DNA of 64,000 nt from Cornus controversa (taxonomy: Eukaryota; Streptophyta; Magnoliopsida; Cornales; Cornaceae), in assembly GCA_026545225.1 (NCBI GenBank), contig CM048846.1:57788270-57852269 (forward strand). Direction: 5' to 3'. Shown here in pieces: positions 10,262-21,452 of the stretch. The notes under the pieces were generated by a model. The model worked only from the letters and a program-made list of their open reading frames with translations, was not told the origin of the DNA and did no database searches. A program made the translations under genes and the position numbers. Each line of letters opens with the position of its first letter. Positions within the stretch are counted from its first letter, which is position 1.

Positions 10262-12440
10262 ACAACAATAACAATCAAGCCTGTTTTCCAACTACTTGAG
10301 GTCGGCTACATGAATCCTATCTTTCCATTCCACTCTATATGAGGCCATAGCCTCAATCAATCCACATGCTATCATATCCTTGTTAATTCTACCCACTTTA
10401 ACTTTGGTCTTCTTCTTCTTCTTCCCCTAGTATTACCGTCAATGCGGACTATGCCACTTTTCCTAACTGACACACTTATAGATCTTCTTTGCACATGTGC
10501 AAACCATCTTAACCGATTTTCTCTCATTTTATCTCCAAGTTGTGCTACTCCAACCATCTCCCGAATGTGAAGATTTCTAATTCTATCTTTCCCAGTCTTA
10601 CCTTACTGCACATCCATCTCAACATTCACATTTTTGCCACTCACTTTATGCATGTGTTGTTTCCTGGCTGCCCAACATTTTGTGCCATATAGTATGGCTG
10701 GTGTAATAGTTGTTCGGTAGAACTTCCCTTTCAATTGTAAGGGGATATGTCTATCACACAATATACTAGATGTACTTCTCCATTTAACCCATCTTGATTA
10801 ATGCCATCTCCAATTTCTACTTCATTATGAATAATTGAGCCTATATTGCGAAAATGTTCACTTTCTTGTATCTCTTAATTCTCAATCCTCACTACATTTT
10901 CATTTATATTTCTAGATTTACAAAAGTTACACTCCATGTATTTAGCTTTAATTCTACTTATCTTAAACCCTTTTAGTTCTAAAGATTCTCTCCAAACTCC
11001 AATTTGGCATTAACTTCTTCTCTACTCTTATCGACTAAATAATATCATCAAACAATAGCATACACCATGGAATCTCATCTTGGATGTGTCTGCCCATCCA
11101 TAACCAAGGCAAAAAGGTATGGGCTTAATGCTGACCCTTAATGTTAGCCTACAGTAATTGGGAATTCACCTGTTCCCCTACAGACATTCTAACTATAGTC
11201 ACACAACCATCATACATGTCCTTTATTGTGTCAATGTATTCCTTTGTGACTCCTTTCTTTTCTAAAACCCTCCATATTAGGTCTCTAGGTACCCTATCAT
11301 AGACTTTCTTCAAATCAATAAAAAGCCATATAGAGATCTCTCTTCTTATTTCTATATATTTCCATTAGTCTCCTCAATAAGTAAAAAGCCTCCCTCATTG
11401 ACCTTCCCGGTATGAATCCAAATTGATTCTCTGACACTTCAGTCTCTCGTCTTAGGCATTGTTCAATCAATTTCTCCCAAAGTTTCATAGTGTGACTCAT
11501 TAACTTAATACAACGATAATTATTTCAACTTTGTATGTTCCCTTTATTTTTATATATAATCACTAGAATACTTTGGCGCCACTCATTAGGCATCCTTTTA
11601 GTTGTTATTATCTTATTAAACAATTTTGTTAACCAAGATAAGCAACTTCTGCTAAAGATTTCCAAACCTCAATAGGAATGCCATCAGGTCCTAAAGCCCT
11701 TCTTGATTTCATCTTCCTTGAGGCATTTCTAACCTCCCACTCCTTGACCCTATGGAAAAATATGTTATCTCCAAGGTCATTATAATCTTCTAAGCCTAAA
11801 CTTCTTATATGGTTTTCATATAGCAATTTCTCAAAATAACTTTTTTGTCTTTCTTTAATTTCATCGTCTTTTACTAAAACTTGTGAATCTTCACTCTTAA
11901 TGCATTTAATATGGCTAAAATCTCTAGTTTTCCTCTCCCTTGGTTTAGCAATTTTATATATATTCTTCTCCCCATCTTTTGTGCTTAGTTTAGAATAAAA
12001 ATCGTTATCTGCTCTATGTTTTGCTACTTACTACTTTCTTAACTTCTTTATTTACCTTTTTATTTTTTTGGAAGGTTTCACTATTTTTAGTTGTTTGCCA
12101 AACTTTATAGCATTCCTGTTTTGTTTTTATGACTTTTTAGACTTGTTCATTCAACCACCAAGGTTCTCTAAATAATGGTCCTGTTCATTTTGATTCCCCT
12201 AGGATTTGTTTTGCGACTCTTTTAATACATGTAGTCATCTTATTCCACATTAAGTTTGTTTCATCTTTTACAGTCCATGTTGCGTCATCTTATTTGTAAA
12301 TAATTCTACTTAGTATTCTATACTTTTTGAACTCTTTAGTATTTCTATAATGTGCAGAATCTTGTATGACTTGATTCTACTCAATAAGATTGTATTGCTT
12401 GCTTTTGCTGAAATCACTAAAATCTCCATTTGTTTTGCGT
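10262..12440 (-). mobile_element. RTE-type LINE, 5'-truncated and decayed
   Basis: On the - strand, from 12440 to 10262, broken frames give an N-terminal linker, an RT with RRALGPDGIPIEVWK (11629-11826), ENQFGFIPGRSMREAFYLLR (11315-11500) and a C-terminal segment MRENRLRWFAHVQRR (10372-10557), the hallmark tail of RTE-clade plant LINEs. The 3' end has GCCGACCTCAAGTAGTTGG and then TTG-rich repeats (about 10262-10285), typical of RTE rather than a poly(A) tail. The endonuclease is absent. It lies in intron 3, antisense to the gene. Confidence 0.88.
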
Positions 12441-13152
12441 ATCTTTTATACATAGGGTTAAAGGGAACAGAACTGTGCTCTCCAACATTTGAATCCCATT
12501 AGAAGAAATTGAAATAATAAAAAAAGAAAAAATGGTGAAGCTTTACTTTGAAAAAAGGAAAAAACATTTGTTAACCCCAAGGGTATTTGAATAATTTTGA
12601 TGATTACAATTGATTAATGTGAGAATTTGATGATCTACTTGAGTGATTAATTTCAGATTTTCATTCAATCTCAAGTAATCCAAAGGCAAAACTCAAATAG
12701 ATTTAAGGCTCATGGTCATGGAACTCAAAGCTCAAAGATATTGATGATCAAGTTCAAGACTCTGGGTAGTATAGGCCAATGGTGAAAGCTAAGACCTTTT
12801 TTAAAGTAACTGTTGTTGCATATGATTTAAGAGCTCAACCTTAGAATAAAAAGGAATTTGGGACCTAAATTTTGAATTTGAATTTCAAAATATCCTTTAG
12901 AGGTCTCTAAAAGAAATGACTTTTCCCAATGAACTTAGATGACTCATACTACAAGGGAAAATTAGCCATTTAACCTGCCAATAGTCACTTTGGCTTTCAA
13001 ACGGTACAATTTTTGAAATCGCAAGTGACATAGACATCTATAAGAGTATCTACATATGTCTATAAGGACAGGACAGAAAAGGAAAATATGCCAAAGAATT
13101 GACAAAAATGTCTATATGTCTACGCATGAATTTGTTCAGAAAAGATGCTCAC

Positions 13153-13423
13153 AGACGTCTACTAGGATGCTACAGACGTCTATCACTTCATCATTTGCAA
13201 ACCTACTGCAAGTGAGCATTTTTTAGGAAAAGGTTTTAAGGATATTTTGAAAAGTACCAAGACTATGCGTTTCTTCAGTAATGGCCTTAGAGACGTCTCT
13301 ATGGACTCACACAGACGTCTATATGATAAAGTTGAAATGCACAATAGACGTCTATATGAACTGTTTTGGAGCAAGTGCTGAAAAAGAGCACATAGACGCC
13401 TATTAGATGTCGTATAGACGTCT
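13153..13423. repeat. Cluster of six AGACGTCT palindromes
   Basis: Perfect 8-bp palindromes at 13153, 13174, 13291, 13313, 13346 and 13416, plus variants AGACGCCT (13394) and AGATGTCG (13405). The spacers are unrelated. Older decayed forms (agacatct near 13032, atgtctat near 13056) lie upstream. The last copy ends 80 bp before the TATA box. Confidence 0.92.
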
Positions 13424-13502
13424 ATATGACTCATGGCTTTTTGTAAATCTGTTTCCAAACATGACTAAAAGTGCTCTTGACGGACACATTTCTCAACGAG
13501 GC

Positions 13503-13511
13503 TATAAATAG
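13503..13511 (+). promoter_or_regulatory. TATA box of the copia-type solo LTR
   Basis: TATAAATAG followed by a CT-rich stretch, at a suitable place in the LTR for U3/R. Confidence 0.65.
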
Positions 13512-14129
13512 AAGGCTCCTTACCCTTTTGGGATAACTTTTGGAAATTTTTTGGGTAACTTCTGTACATCACTTTTTCTCATCTTTGAGAGCCTCTCTTC
13601 TTTGAGAAAAACTTTGGCACATCTATTGAAAAGCTTAGATCTCTTAAATCATTCTTGAATATCCTTGAGATACTTCCCATATTTGGAGCATTCTCTTGAA
13701 TATCTTTTAGACTTGGAGAGATTCTTACTATATTCTCTAGAGTTGAGCTTTTATCACTTGCTACATCCATTACTCTAGAGAGAGAGCTTTGATTTGTAAA
13801 TCTATCCATTGAGGGATATCTACTGCTGTAATCAAATATTTTTCTATATTTGAGGTTGTTGTAAAAGGATTGGTGTAACCCGTGAAGTCTAGATGAGGTG
13901 CTGACTTAGCAAGAAAGAGACAAGCTTGTGAAGCTTTGTAAAGGTTTCCTCTCCACCTGTGAAGGAAGTGGTATAGTGGATTTGGGAATCCTCGAGAGGT
14001 GCTCTTGAGGCATGGATGTAGGCAGGCGTGCCGAACCAATTAAAGACTTGGTGTTCTTTAGTTTGCATTTCTCTATCCCTATCTCTCTTTACTTCCCCCC
14101 TCTTGGGTCATTGTTTGGGCAACAAAATT

Positions 14130-14552
14130 TACTGCTAGAATTGGGTGTTAGGTCAAAATTTACAATCAATTGACTGAAGTACGTGGGAAATTTGTCAAAA
14201 GAGTGGAACTAGATACTGAGATTTATTCCAAAGGGATGAGCATGTAGATTCTATGTTATTGAAATGGAATTGTGAAACTCTGGCAAAAATTTCCTTTTGA
14301 TATGGAGTACCAAAACATGCAGTAGAATTTTTAACTTAATTGATAGTGTTCCTTCATTTTTTTTTTTCAAATGAAAAATTTAGTTGCAGTTTTCAGTTAC
14401 CTAAATTTTTGTCATAATCAAGCTCCAGATTGGCATCCTTGTGTTTTCTGAAGTACGCTGTCTTTTTTATATTAAATTGTTTCTGCAAAGATATATGGTC
14501 ATGTTTGAAAAAGCATTCTAGTAACCAACTCACATCATTATTTCTGTCTTAG
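14130..14552 (+). other. End of intron 3, no feature seen
   Basis: Ordinary AT-rich intron sequence up to the TCTTAG acceptor at 14552. Confidence 0.6.
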
Positions 14553-14621
14553 CTTGATATCAAGGAACATGGGCTGGCCTTCATAGGCTCCGGGACAACG
14601 AGTTCCCTCTCAAACGATGAG
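14553..14621 (+). CDS. MACPF gene, exon 4 (69 bp)
   Basis: 23 codons, LDIKEHGLAFIGSGTTSS then LSNDE, phase 0 at both ends. Donor GTGAGA at 14622. This is the variable linker between the signature block and the conserved R-R-G-G-N block in exon 5. The exon is small and isolated between a transposon-filled intron and intron 4, yet its borders and frame are intact. Confidence 0.85.
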
Positions 14622-15120
14622 GTGAGACTTTTTGCAAAATATAAAAATTTAATTTGGTAACTATTATTTACAGGTAAAAAACTGTTTTTGCTGCTTTTTA
14701 TGACAGTAAACGGGATTTGACTGAATGCTTGATTTCTCATTTCAATAATTTCTCATTGGTCACAATTGAGCATGTACCAAGATGGCGAAGTGTGATTCAT
14801 GCTTTGTATTTCAATGAGTCTCCAGATTAAACACAGGACATTTTCTTCTTCTTGTTTAGCTCATTCTTTCCTTGTTTATTATGTCATGGTTCATTGCAAT
14901 TCTTATGTACTCTATTTTACTAGAATGCCAGCTCCAGAACCTCATTTTTTCCAAATTTGAACCCATGCACATGTCAGATTTTAGACACCTCTATCACCTA
15001 TAATGCATGCAATTGATGTTTCTATGCACATGGCAGCGATACATGTCTAATCAAGATTCCAAGTAAACTTGGGGCTGAGTTCACCTTCATGAACCTCATG
15101 TTTAACTTATTCTAATGCAG
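14622..15120 (+). other. Intron 4, no feature seen
   Basis: 499-bp intron with GTGAGA donor and TAATGCAG acceptor. No repeats recognised. Confidence 0.8.
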
Positions 15121-15307
15121 GATATTACATTCTTCTGGAAGAGAAGAGGTGGAAACAATAGCATAAACTTACCCCATAATAAGTGGTGTCAAACCGTCCA
15201 ACTTGAACCAGATGTGATCTCAATGTCTTTCATCCCAATTTCATCATTATTGAGTGGAATTAACGGGAATGGATTCCTGGTTCATGCCATTAATCTTTAT
15301 CTACGTT
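15121..15307 (+). CDS. MACPF gene, exon 5
   Basis: 62 codons plus one base. It begins DITFFWKRRGGNNSINLPH and includes WCQTVQLEPDVISMSFIPIS, highly conserved in plant MACPF proteins, and ends LYLR. The donor T|GTAAGT (15308) leaves phase 1; the first base T joins AT of exon 6 to make a Tyr codon, giving the conserved L-Y-L-R-Y-K-P-P. Confidence 0.95.
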
Positions 15308-16111
15308 GTAAGTAAGACTTCCATCTTTGTGCAATTAGAATTTATATTGTTGCTTTGTTGTTTTCTAGTTAATTTATATTAATTAAGAGTATTGTAGATG
15401 GCAATGGGACAGGTCATCCCTATCCCTGAAGAACTCTCCCCACCACGTCCCATACCTTCATCGAGTATTTGCATTTGAACCTTCCCCGACTTACCATGAA
15501 CTGTATTTGTGAGGATGAGAGTATTCAAATGAAAATCAAGTGAAAGAGAAGCATACCTGAATGATGAATAAAACATGAAAGTGTGCTGATGGAGATCAGA
15601 ACTGCGGAGTTCAGAGGCAGAAAAGACACTCATGGTTGTTGATATATGGGATTCAGGGGTGGTGGTGGTAAAATGGAACTTATTGGATATATAAATGTCT
15701 GTAGGAAGCGCAGGGAGAGATAATCCAATAGTTTTAGGCTTCTAAACCTTTGCATATGTTAATACCAACACTTACCCTGTCATATTCACGCAACGGTAGC
15801 TAGTGAAAGCATAAAAGGTGATGGCTGTGGCAACGATTAGCCAATTGGAAGAGAGATGCTAAGGACAGGGTGAGTGAAATGTGGGAATGAGTGTAAGGGG
15901 GACAGAAATGAAATTGTACAAGGAAGGGTATAACCTTCTCAACCTTGTTCCAATATGGTTAAGGTGGGTTATTGTTCTGGTTTTTCATTTTTACTCACAT
16001 GCTGTACTGAAACCTGTTTGCCACTTCCTATGCTAGCTGTAAATATTGGAAGTCTACTGAGAGTAAAAGGTGAGAGTGGTGCAAAGGGAACCTAGTTAAG
16101 AAGTCACATAC
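15308..16111 (+). other. Start of intron 5, no firm feature
   Basis: Non-coding. A stretch at about 15395-15485 (gatggcaatgggacagg and following, rich in CCC) resembles the ends of some hAT-like repeats, but I found no matching second end or target duplication. Confidence 0.5.
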
Positions 16112-16275
16112 TGTAAATAGAAAGAGAGGGGTGAATAGGTCTCAAAAGGCAAGATACTTCTAATAATAAAGTTTAAGAGAGACAAGAAACACTAAAGGAC
16201 CTTGTCCAACTATTAACAATTTATTATGAGAAAGTTCTACAACTAGGTTCCCAGATTCACACCCTAGTTACCTCC
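16112..16275 (-). mobile_element. Copia-type LTR, copy R2 (left part)
   Basis: Carries the gaggggtgaataggt motif (16126-16140) seen in R1 and R3 and then the caccctagttacctcc block. It is cut at 16275 by a gypsy element with a 5-bp TSD (cctcc) and continues at 20549. Confidence 0.6.
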
Positions 16276-16705
16276 TGACGCAGAACCAGAAAGAAAGAAT
16301 GAAATGAGAAAATAGAAGAGATGAGACTGGCAGAAAGGGGTGAGAAATTAGAGTGAATAGGTAGATTGGACTGACGGAGGGGTTGGGGAAAGCAACAGAA
16401 ATGGGGGAAGAACAAGAATAGAGAGAGAAATCAGAATAAGCAATATCAATATTCTCCAAAACTGATAAGTTCTATTAAATGAAAGCCTTTTATAGGCAAA
16501 CCCTAAAAGAAAAGAAAATAAAATGAAATATCCAATAATTACTAGACTGTATTTGTATGAAGTGGGGGTCTTGTTATGCCTATAAGTCACTCCCTTAGCC
16601 AAGTTCCACTAGAAAACTCAAAATAACCAGTAAACACTAAAATGAAAATACTAAAACATCCCTACAACATATCTCTATGCCTGCACCTAGGGTTGCAAAC
16701 GAGCC

Positions 16706-16725
16706 GAGCTGTTCGCGAACAGCTC
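16706..16725. repeat. Perfect 20-bp palindrome at the hAT-like left end
   Basis: GAGCTGTTCGCGAACAGCTC is its own reverse complement. Its core GTTCGCGAAC recurs in the same end near 16850-16859. Confidence 0.9.
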
Positions 16726-17361
16726 GAGCTCGGTTTGCTAAGGCCTCGGCTCGCGTTCGTTTATTAATAAATGAACTAAGCCCGAACAAATTATATGCGT
16801 TTGATTAATAAACGAGCGAAGCTCAAACACCCTCTAACTCGGCTCGTTAGTTCGCGAACACGCTCGTGAACAAGCTCGTTAATGGGCTCGTGATTATAAA
16901 TATATTTATGTATATAAATGTCTATAATAGACCCATTACTTTTAATACTAAGTTAAAGATAAAATCCATTCCAACCCAACCCAACCCAATCCAATGCATC
17001 TAAACATAACATACAAAACCAAGCCCATCATACAAACCCTAAAGCATCATTAACCCACCCATATACATTTCTCACTCCTGTATCAATCCCCAACCCTAGC
17101 CTAACCGCCGCCTCTATTTGAAGCAACGTTCTGGCTAGAGCACGACGGCAACCTGCGCTTCAACGCCGGCAACGATGACACACTCCATCATGCCTGAAAT
17201 ATATGGTTCCCTCTCTCTCTTTGTACCTCTTTATATTTCCCGCGAGATCTCACCTCTCCATTTCTCCATTTGAATGGCGGAATCGGAAATGGATATTGAA
17301 GCAAAGATCAGATTTGGGTTGAGGATAGTGTTGATTTATTGTACCAGGTATGAATATGTGT

Positions 17362-17362
17362 T

Positions 17363-17397
<35 letters not shown>

Positions 17398-17435
17398 ATG
17401 ATTCTCTGTGTATGTGTGTGTATATATATATATAT
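17362..17435. repeat. TA/TG microsatellite
   Basis: (TA)n, (TG)n, then a second TG/TA run. It creates spurious open frames on both strands. Confidence 0.9.
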
Positions 17436-18395
17436 GAATGTATATAGAGTTAATATGAGATATGTTTTAGTTTGTATCTTGTATATATATCTATGTTTGA
17501 ATGGTATACACACACACACAATCGATTTGTTTATTTAATCAAGCTACCGAGCCGAGTTCAAACCTCTACGATCATGGTCAAATCAAGCTCAGACAGTCAT
17601 GTAGAAGCTCGAGTCAAGCTCGAGCACCATTGTTATATGATCAAGCCGAGCCCGACCCAACCCCTACTCGGCTCGGCTCGATTGCAGCCCTACCTCCACC
17701 TGACGCATGTGCAAAGCACTTTATGATCTCCGCCAACTCTCCCTAGCTGAAAAGAACTCGCCTGTGGAGAGTGATTGTTAAAATATTGCTCTAAAAGATC
17801 AGGATAAATGCAACAAAAGTCATCCTCTGTTATCCACGTTGAATCAGAGTATGGATGACCTTTCTATCGAACAAGGAATCGCTATGACTGTGGCGAAGCA
17901 ATGACCTTACTATTAAGGATATCGACGATCTGATCGGTAGACTGTGGCTGAACTAGTGGTAGAGGAGCCTTTGAAGCTGATGACGAAGGAGGCCCACCTG
18001 TAGGCAAACCAGAAGGAAAAGGAGGCTCAAAGGTGCCTCGGTAAGGTGACAAATCCTCCACATTAAAAATTGGATAATACCCATATCTGATGGTAAGTCA
18101 ATTACATATGTATTGGTCCTAACTTACGACGGATACGGTAAGGTCCAGAAGCTCGGGCATGTACTTCCTTGAAGGAGTTTTTAGGGTACTGCTATGGACG
18201 TACACAAACTAATCATAATCTCCTTCATTGAACTCCTGATTCCTACGATGATTATTTGCAACAAGTTTATAATTTTCATTAATTAAAGCAATTTTTTCGT
18301 AGAATATCGGCATGTAAATCACGAATATGTTGAGCAAAGGAATCAATAGATTTAGAGGGATGGGAATCTTGTGTCAAGGGAATAAAGTCGATGGG

Positions 18396-18608
18396 CTAGT
18401 GAGGGAAAAATCCAATGACAATCTCGAAAGGGCTTTTACCAGTGGACCGATTGATCGAGTTATTATAGGCAAATTCCGCAGTTGGCAACAACAAATCCCA
18501 TGTACCCCGACACTCTCCCACTAGACACCTAAGCAAGTCTCCCAAACTTCGGTTAATAACCTCAATTTGACCATCAGTATGAGGATGAAAAGCCGAGGAG
18601 AATTTCAA
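18396..18608 (-). pseudogene. Ty3/gypsy integrase fragment
   Basis: 71 codons: MKFSSAFHPHTDGQIEVINR, then LLRCLVGECRGTWDLLLPTA and AYNNSINRSTGKSPFEIV. This spans the final part of the DDE core, including the catalytic Glu in QIEV. Frames on either side are broken. Confidence 0.9.
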
Positions 18609-19389
18609 GTTCGTCCTAAAAAGTTTCTAGAGTGTCTTCCAAAAAGAGCAACAAACTTGACATATCTATCTGACACAATGGAAGTTGGCAACCCATGAAG
18701 TCGAACAATTTCCTTGAAAAACAACTTAGCCACGTGAGATGCATCAGTTATTTTGTTCCAAGGAATAAAATGTGTCATTTTAGAAAATTGTGTCCTCTCG
18801 CGGTCTTAGGCAAACCAAGAACAAAATCCATACTAACATCTTTCCATGGTGTGTGTGGTATAGGAAGAGAAGTGTATAAACCAGTGTTTCGTTTCTTAGC
18901 TTTCGCTAAGACGCTAATTGACAAATACGACATTGGGACATCACTTGGGCAACGTCTTTTTTCAGGGACGACTAGTAAAATCTAACCTCAACTAAGGCGA
19001 TAGTCTTATCCCACCAAAATGACCAGCAAGTCCCCCTACATGTAACTCTTAGACTAAAAAGTCTCTAAGTGAAGTATGGGGAATGCAAAGTCAAGAGCCT
19101 CAAAATAGATAACCGTCTCTAAGAACAAAGTCAACATAATCATAACGATTTCCATTTTGAACCTCTAGGAATATGATATCAAAATTTGGACAGGTAGCAT
19201 AATCAATCATCTTTCACCCTCTCAAATCCAATCACATGAGCACTTTTAGCCTGAAGGACGACTATGACTATGACTTGACTGAGGGCATCAACCGGTTTAT
19301 TCTCTGTACCAGCATGATGGTTGTGTATAAAAGTGTACTCCTAAAGGAAAGCAACCCACCTTGCATGCTTGGCATTCAAAATTAAAGAT

Positions 19390-20226
19390 GCCTCAAGGCT
19401 TGATCAGAGTATAAAACAAACTCTTGAGGTAACAAGTGACACCGATGGCGAAGTGCCTGTACAACAGCATAAAATTCTTTCTTGTACGTAGAGTCCCTTT
19501 GCTTAGTTTCACTAAGCTTCTCGTTGTAGTATGCGATGGGGTGGTCTTCTTGACTTTAGACAACAATATTAAATCCTGATGCATCACATGCGACCTCAAA
19601 CACTTTATTAAAGTCAGGATGTTGTAAAACAAGTGCCTCAGTCATCTTCTCTTTAGTCTCCTCGAAGGCTCGAGACACGGAAATAGTCCATTGGAACCCC
19701 CTTTTTTCGTGTACTCCGTAATGGGAGCCATGATAGAGCTGAACCCCTTGATGTAGCGCCTCTAAAAACTGGCTAAGCTATGAAAGCTGTGAACCTTAGA
19801 GATAGAACTCGGCTTTGGCCACTATAATAGATTTAACTTTTTGGGGGTCTGCCACAATACCACGTGCAAATACAATTTCCCCACTTCGGTCTGCATGAAT
19901 GAACATTTCTTGAGATTCACATATAACTTGTCATCTCTCAGAATCTCAAGAACATGTCTAAGATGGTCTAAGTGCTCTCCCTGAGACTGGCTAAATCAAG
20001 ACATCATCAAAATAAACCACTAAAAAATTTCATATGAATGGACAAAGAACCTAAGTCATAACCCTTATAAATGTACTAGGTGCATTGGAAACTCCAAAAG
20101 GCATGACTAACCATTCATACAGTCTACCCTGAGTCTTGAAGGCGGTTTTCCATTACGCAAATCAATCTTGGAGAACCATTGGGAGCCTATCACTAGATCC
20201 AACATGTCGTCAAGAAGACAAACGAA
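19390..20226 (-). pseudogene. Ty3/gypsy RT C-terminal part and RNase H, decayed
   Basis: In broken - strand frames I see an RT block near SKIDLRNG (about 20150), a connection segment with HVLEILRDDKLYVNLKKCSF (about 19890-19960) and an RNase H stretch VACDASGF (about 19580) followed by KLSETKQRDSTYKKEFYAV (19440-19520). Many stops and frameshifts. Confidence 0.8.
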
Positions 20227-20543
20227 TGAGGTGAGAAATTAGAGTGAGTAGGTAGATTTGACAGACGGAGGGGTTGGGAAAGCAAGAGTAGAAATGGGGG
20301 ACCAACAAGATCAGAGAGAGAAATCATAATAAGCAATATTAATATTCTCCACAAGTGATAAAGTTCTATTACATGAAAGCCTTTTATAGGCAGACCCTAA
20401 AAGAAAAGAAAATAAAATGAAATATCCAATAATTACTAAAAATAACCGATAGACACTAAATACAAAAATACTAAAACATCCCTAACAACATGTCTCTACG
20501 CTTGTGGCTGACGTATGTGCGAAACACCTCACGATCTCCATCA
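20227..20543 (-). repeat. 5' LTR of the gypsy element, truncated
   Basis: About 316 bp matching the left LTR from ggtgagaaattagagtga onward. It lacks the segment 16556-16610 of the other copy and the part nearest the internal region. The outer end ...atctccatca abuts the TSD. Confidence 0.85.
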
Positions 20544-20548
20544 CCTCC

Positions 20549-21130
20549 TGACACAGATTGACGTAAAACTCTCTTCTGGAGTCTTTAGGCCGTCTGCGCT
20601 GTCAACAAATTCGCTTCTCACACATTTTACTACTCCTTGGCTTTTTCAATCCTTCATTTTCAAGCTTCCTTGGTTGAATATCTGTTGTTGGATTTGCTAT
20701 GGATCCCCCAATCACTTGTTTTACTATGGTATGGATTGAGAAATAAGGCTCTCTCTCGAAAAAAATACACTCTCTTGCTAGACTATGTAGAGACTTAATA
20801 GATGACCCTAGACTGACTTATAACCCCATATTTATAGCCAAAATTTAGAATAAAAACCCTAGTTTGGAAGAACATATTTTGAGAATAATTTTAGCTTTTT
20901 TAAAAATCAAATCTTGGTCATAAATGTTCTTTGAAGTCTCATTGATTTTTAACCTTGATATGTGATTGAGTTTTGAGAGATTATTGTCGTGCTCTTCGAT
21001 AATCTCTATCTCGGTCATCTTTTGTGGTTCTAGATAAACGACTCATGACATTGACACACATTACAACCAATGTTTTGATTAGAAATTTGCCACCCAATGA
21101 CTAATAAACCTAATATTTTCCTCATTTGAC
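20549..21130 (-). mobile_element. Copia-type LTR, copy R2 (right part)
   Basis: Resumes R2 after the gypsy TSD with tgacacagattgacg, matching the R1 block at 8681 onward. TATAAATAT on the - strand is at 20828-20836, and an 8-bp inverted repeat GAGATTAT/ATAATCTC (20977-20984 and 20999-21006) lies upstream of it. The outer border near 21.1 kb is uncertain, and 21130-21452 shows no feature. Confidence 0.5.
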
Positions 21131-21452
21131 TGATCGATAACAAAATTGAAAATGAAATACATACATAAGAATTATTGACTCAACCAAAAAACCCAATCAC
21201 CCTTACATGTCACACACAAGGAAATAAAAAGACTCAATATCTCACTCAATAATCTTGATCAACTTCCATTGCGTTGTTGCTTCCAAGTTGCAAATTACAA
21301 ACGTGCCAAACATACCAAACCAAAATCCTATCCAATAAATATATAAAAAGATGATCTGTAAAGCAATAAGCTTGAAGCATGAATATCAAAGCTCTATAAA
21401 TCATATTATAAAGCTTAAAACATATTTTATCTATCCTCCTTAATGTATTCGT

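Larger units (their letters stand above)
12569..14124 (+). mobile_element. Copia-type solo LTR (1556 bp)
   Basis: Starts TGTTAACCCC and ends GGGCAACA, with a 4-bp inverted TGTT/AACA; flanks are acatt (12564-12568) and aaatt (14125-14129), a TSD with one mismatch. A TATA box (TATAAATAG) is at 13503-13511, followed by a pyrimidine-rich leader. The U5-like part includes GTAGGCAGGCGTGCCGAACC and then ttacttcccccctcttggg, common in SIRE/Maximus-like copia LTRs. No internal coding part is next to it, so it is a solo LTR on the gene's strand inside intron 3. Confidence 0.75.
16688..17692. mobile_element. Non-autonomous hAT-like element (about 1 kb), 8-bp TSD
   Basis: The left end TAGGGTTGCAAACGAGCC and the inverted right end TAGGGCTGCAATCGAGCC match at 20 of the first 22 positions. 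The flanks are cctgcacc (16680-16687) and cctccacc (17693-17700), 7 of 8 matching, the TSD length of hAT elements. Both subterminal parts are rich in GAGC/GCTC. No transposase is present. The interior holds a TG/TA microsatellite. Confidence 0.85.
16276..17735 (-). repeat. 3' LTR of the gypsy element, split by a hAT-like insertion
   Basis: Aligns with 20227-20543 in two parts, 16335-16687 and 17693-17735. The last bases ...gatctccgcca match the right LTR end ...gatctccatca. It contains TATAAAAGG on the - strand at 16487-16495, conserved in the partner LTR at 20380-20388. Confidence 0.87.
16276..20543 (-). mobile_element. Ty3/gypsy element with TSD cctcc, internally deleted, with a nested hAT-like element
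   Basis: The flanks 16271-16275 and 20544-20548 are both cctcc. The 3' LTR is on the left (16276-17735, about 450 bp without the nested element) and the 5' LTR on the right (about 20227-20543, truncated on its inner side). Between them, on the - strand, are RT and RNase H remains (about 20220-19390) and an integrase fragment (18608-18396). Gag, protease and PBS are gone: the RT runs straight into the right LTR at about 20226. A purine run (AGGGAGAGT) next to 17735 on the - strand is the likely PPT. Confidence 0.88.

Noticed and set aside
15379..15633. 84-codon - strand frame in intron 5
   Set aside because: The region looks like the end of a worn hAT-like repeat; no domain and no second end found.
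17250..17746. Several overlapping open frames on both strands
   Set aside because: They arise from the TG/TA microsatellite and the GAGC-rich end of the hAT-like element; no homology.
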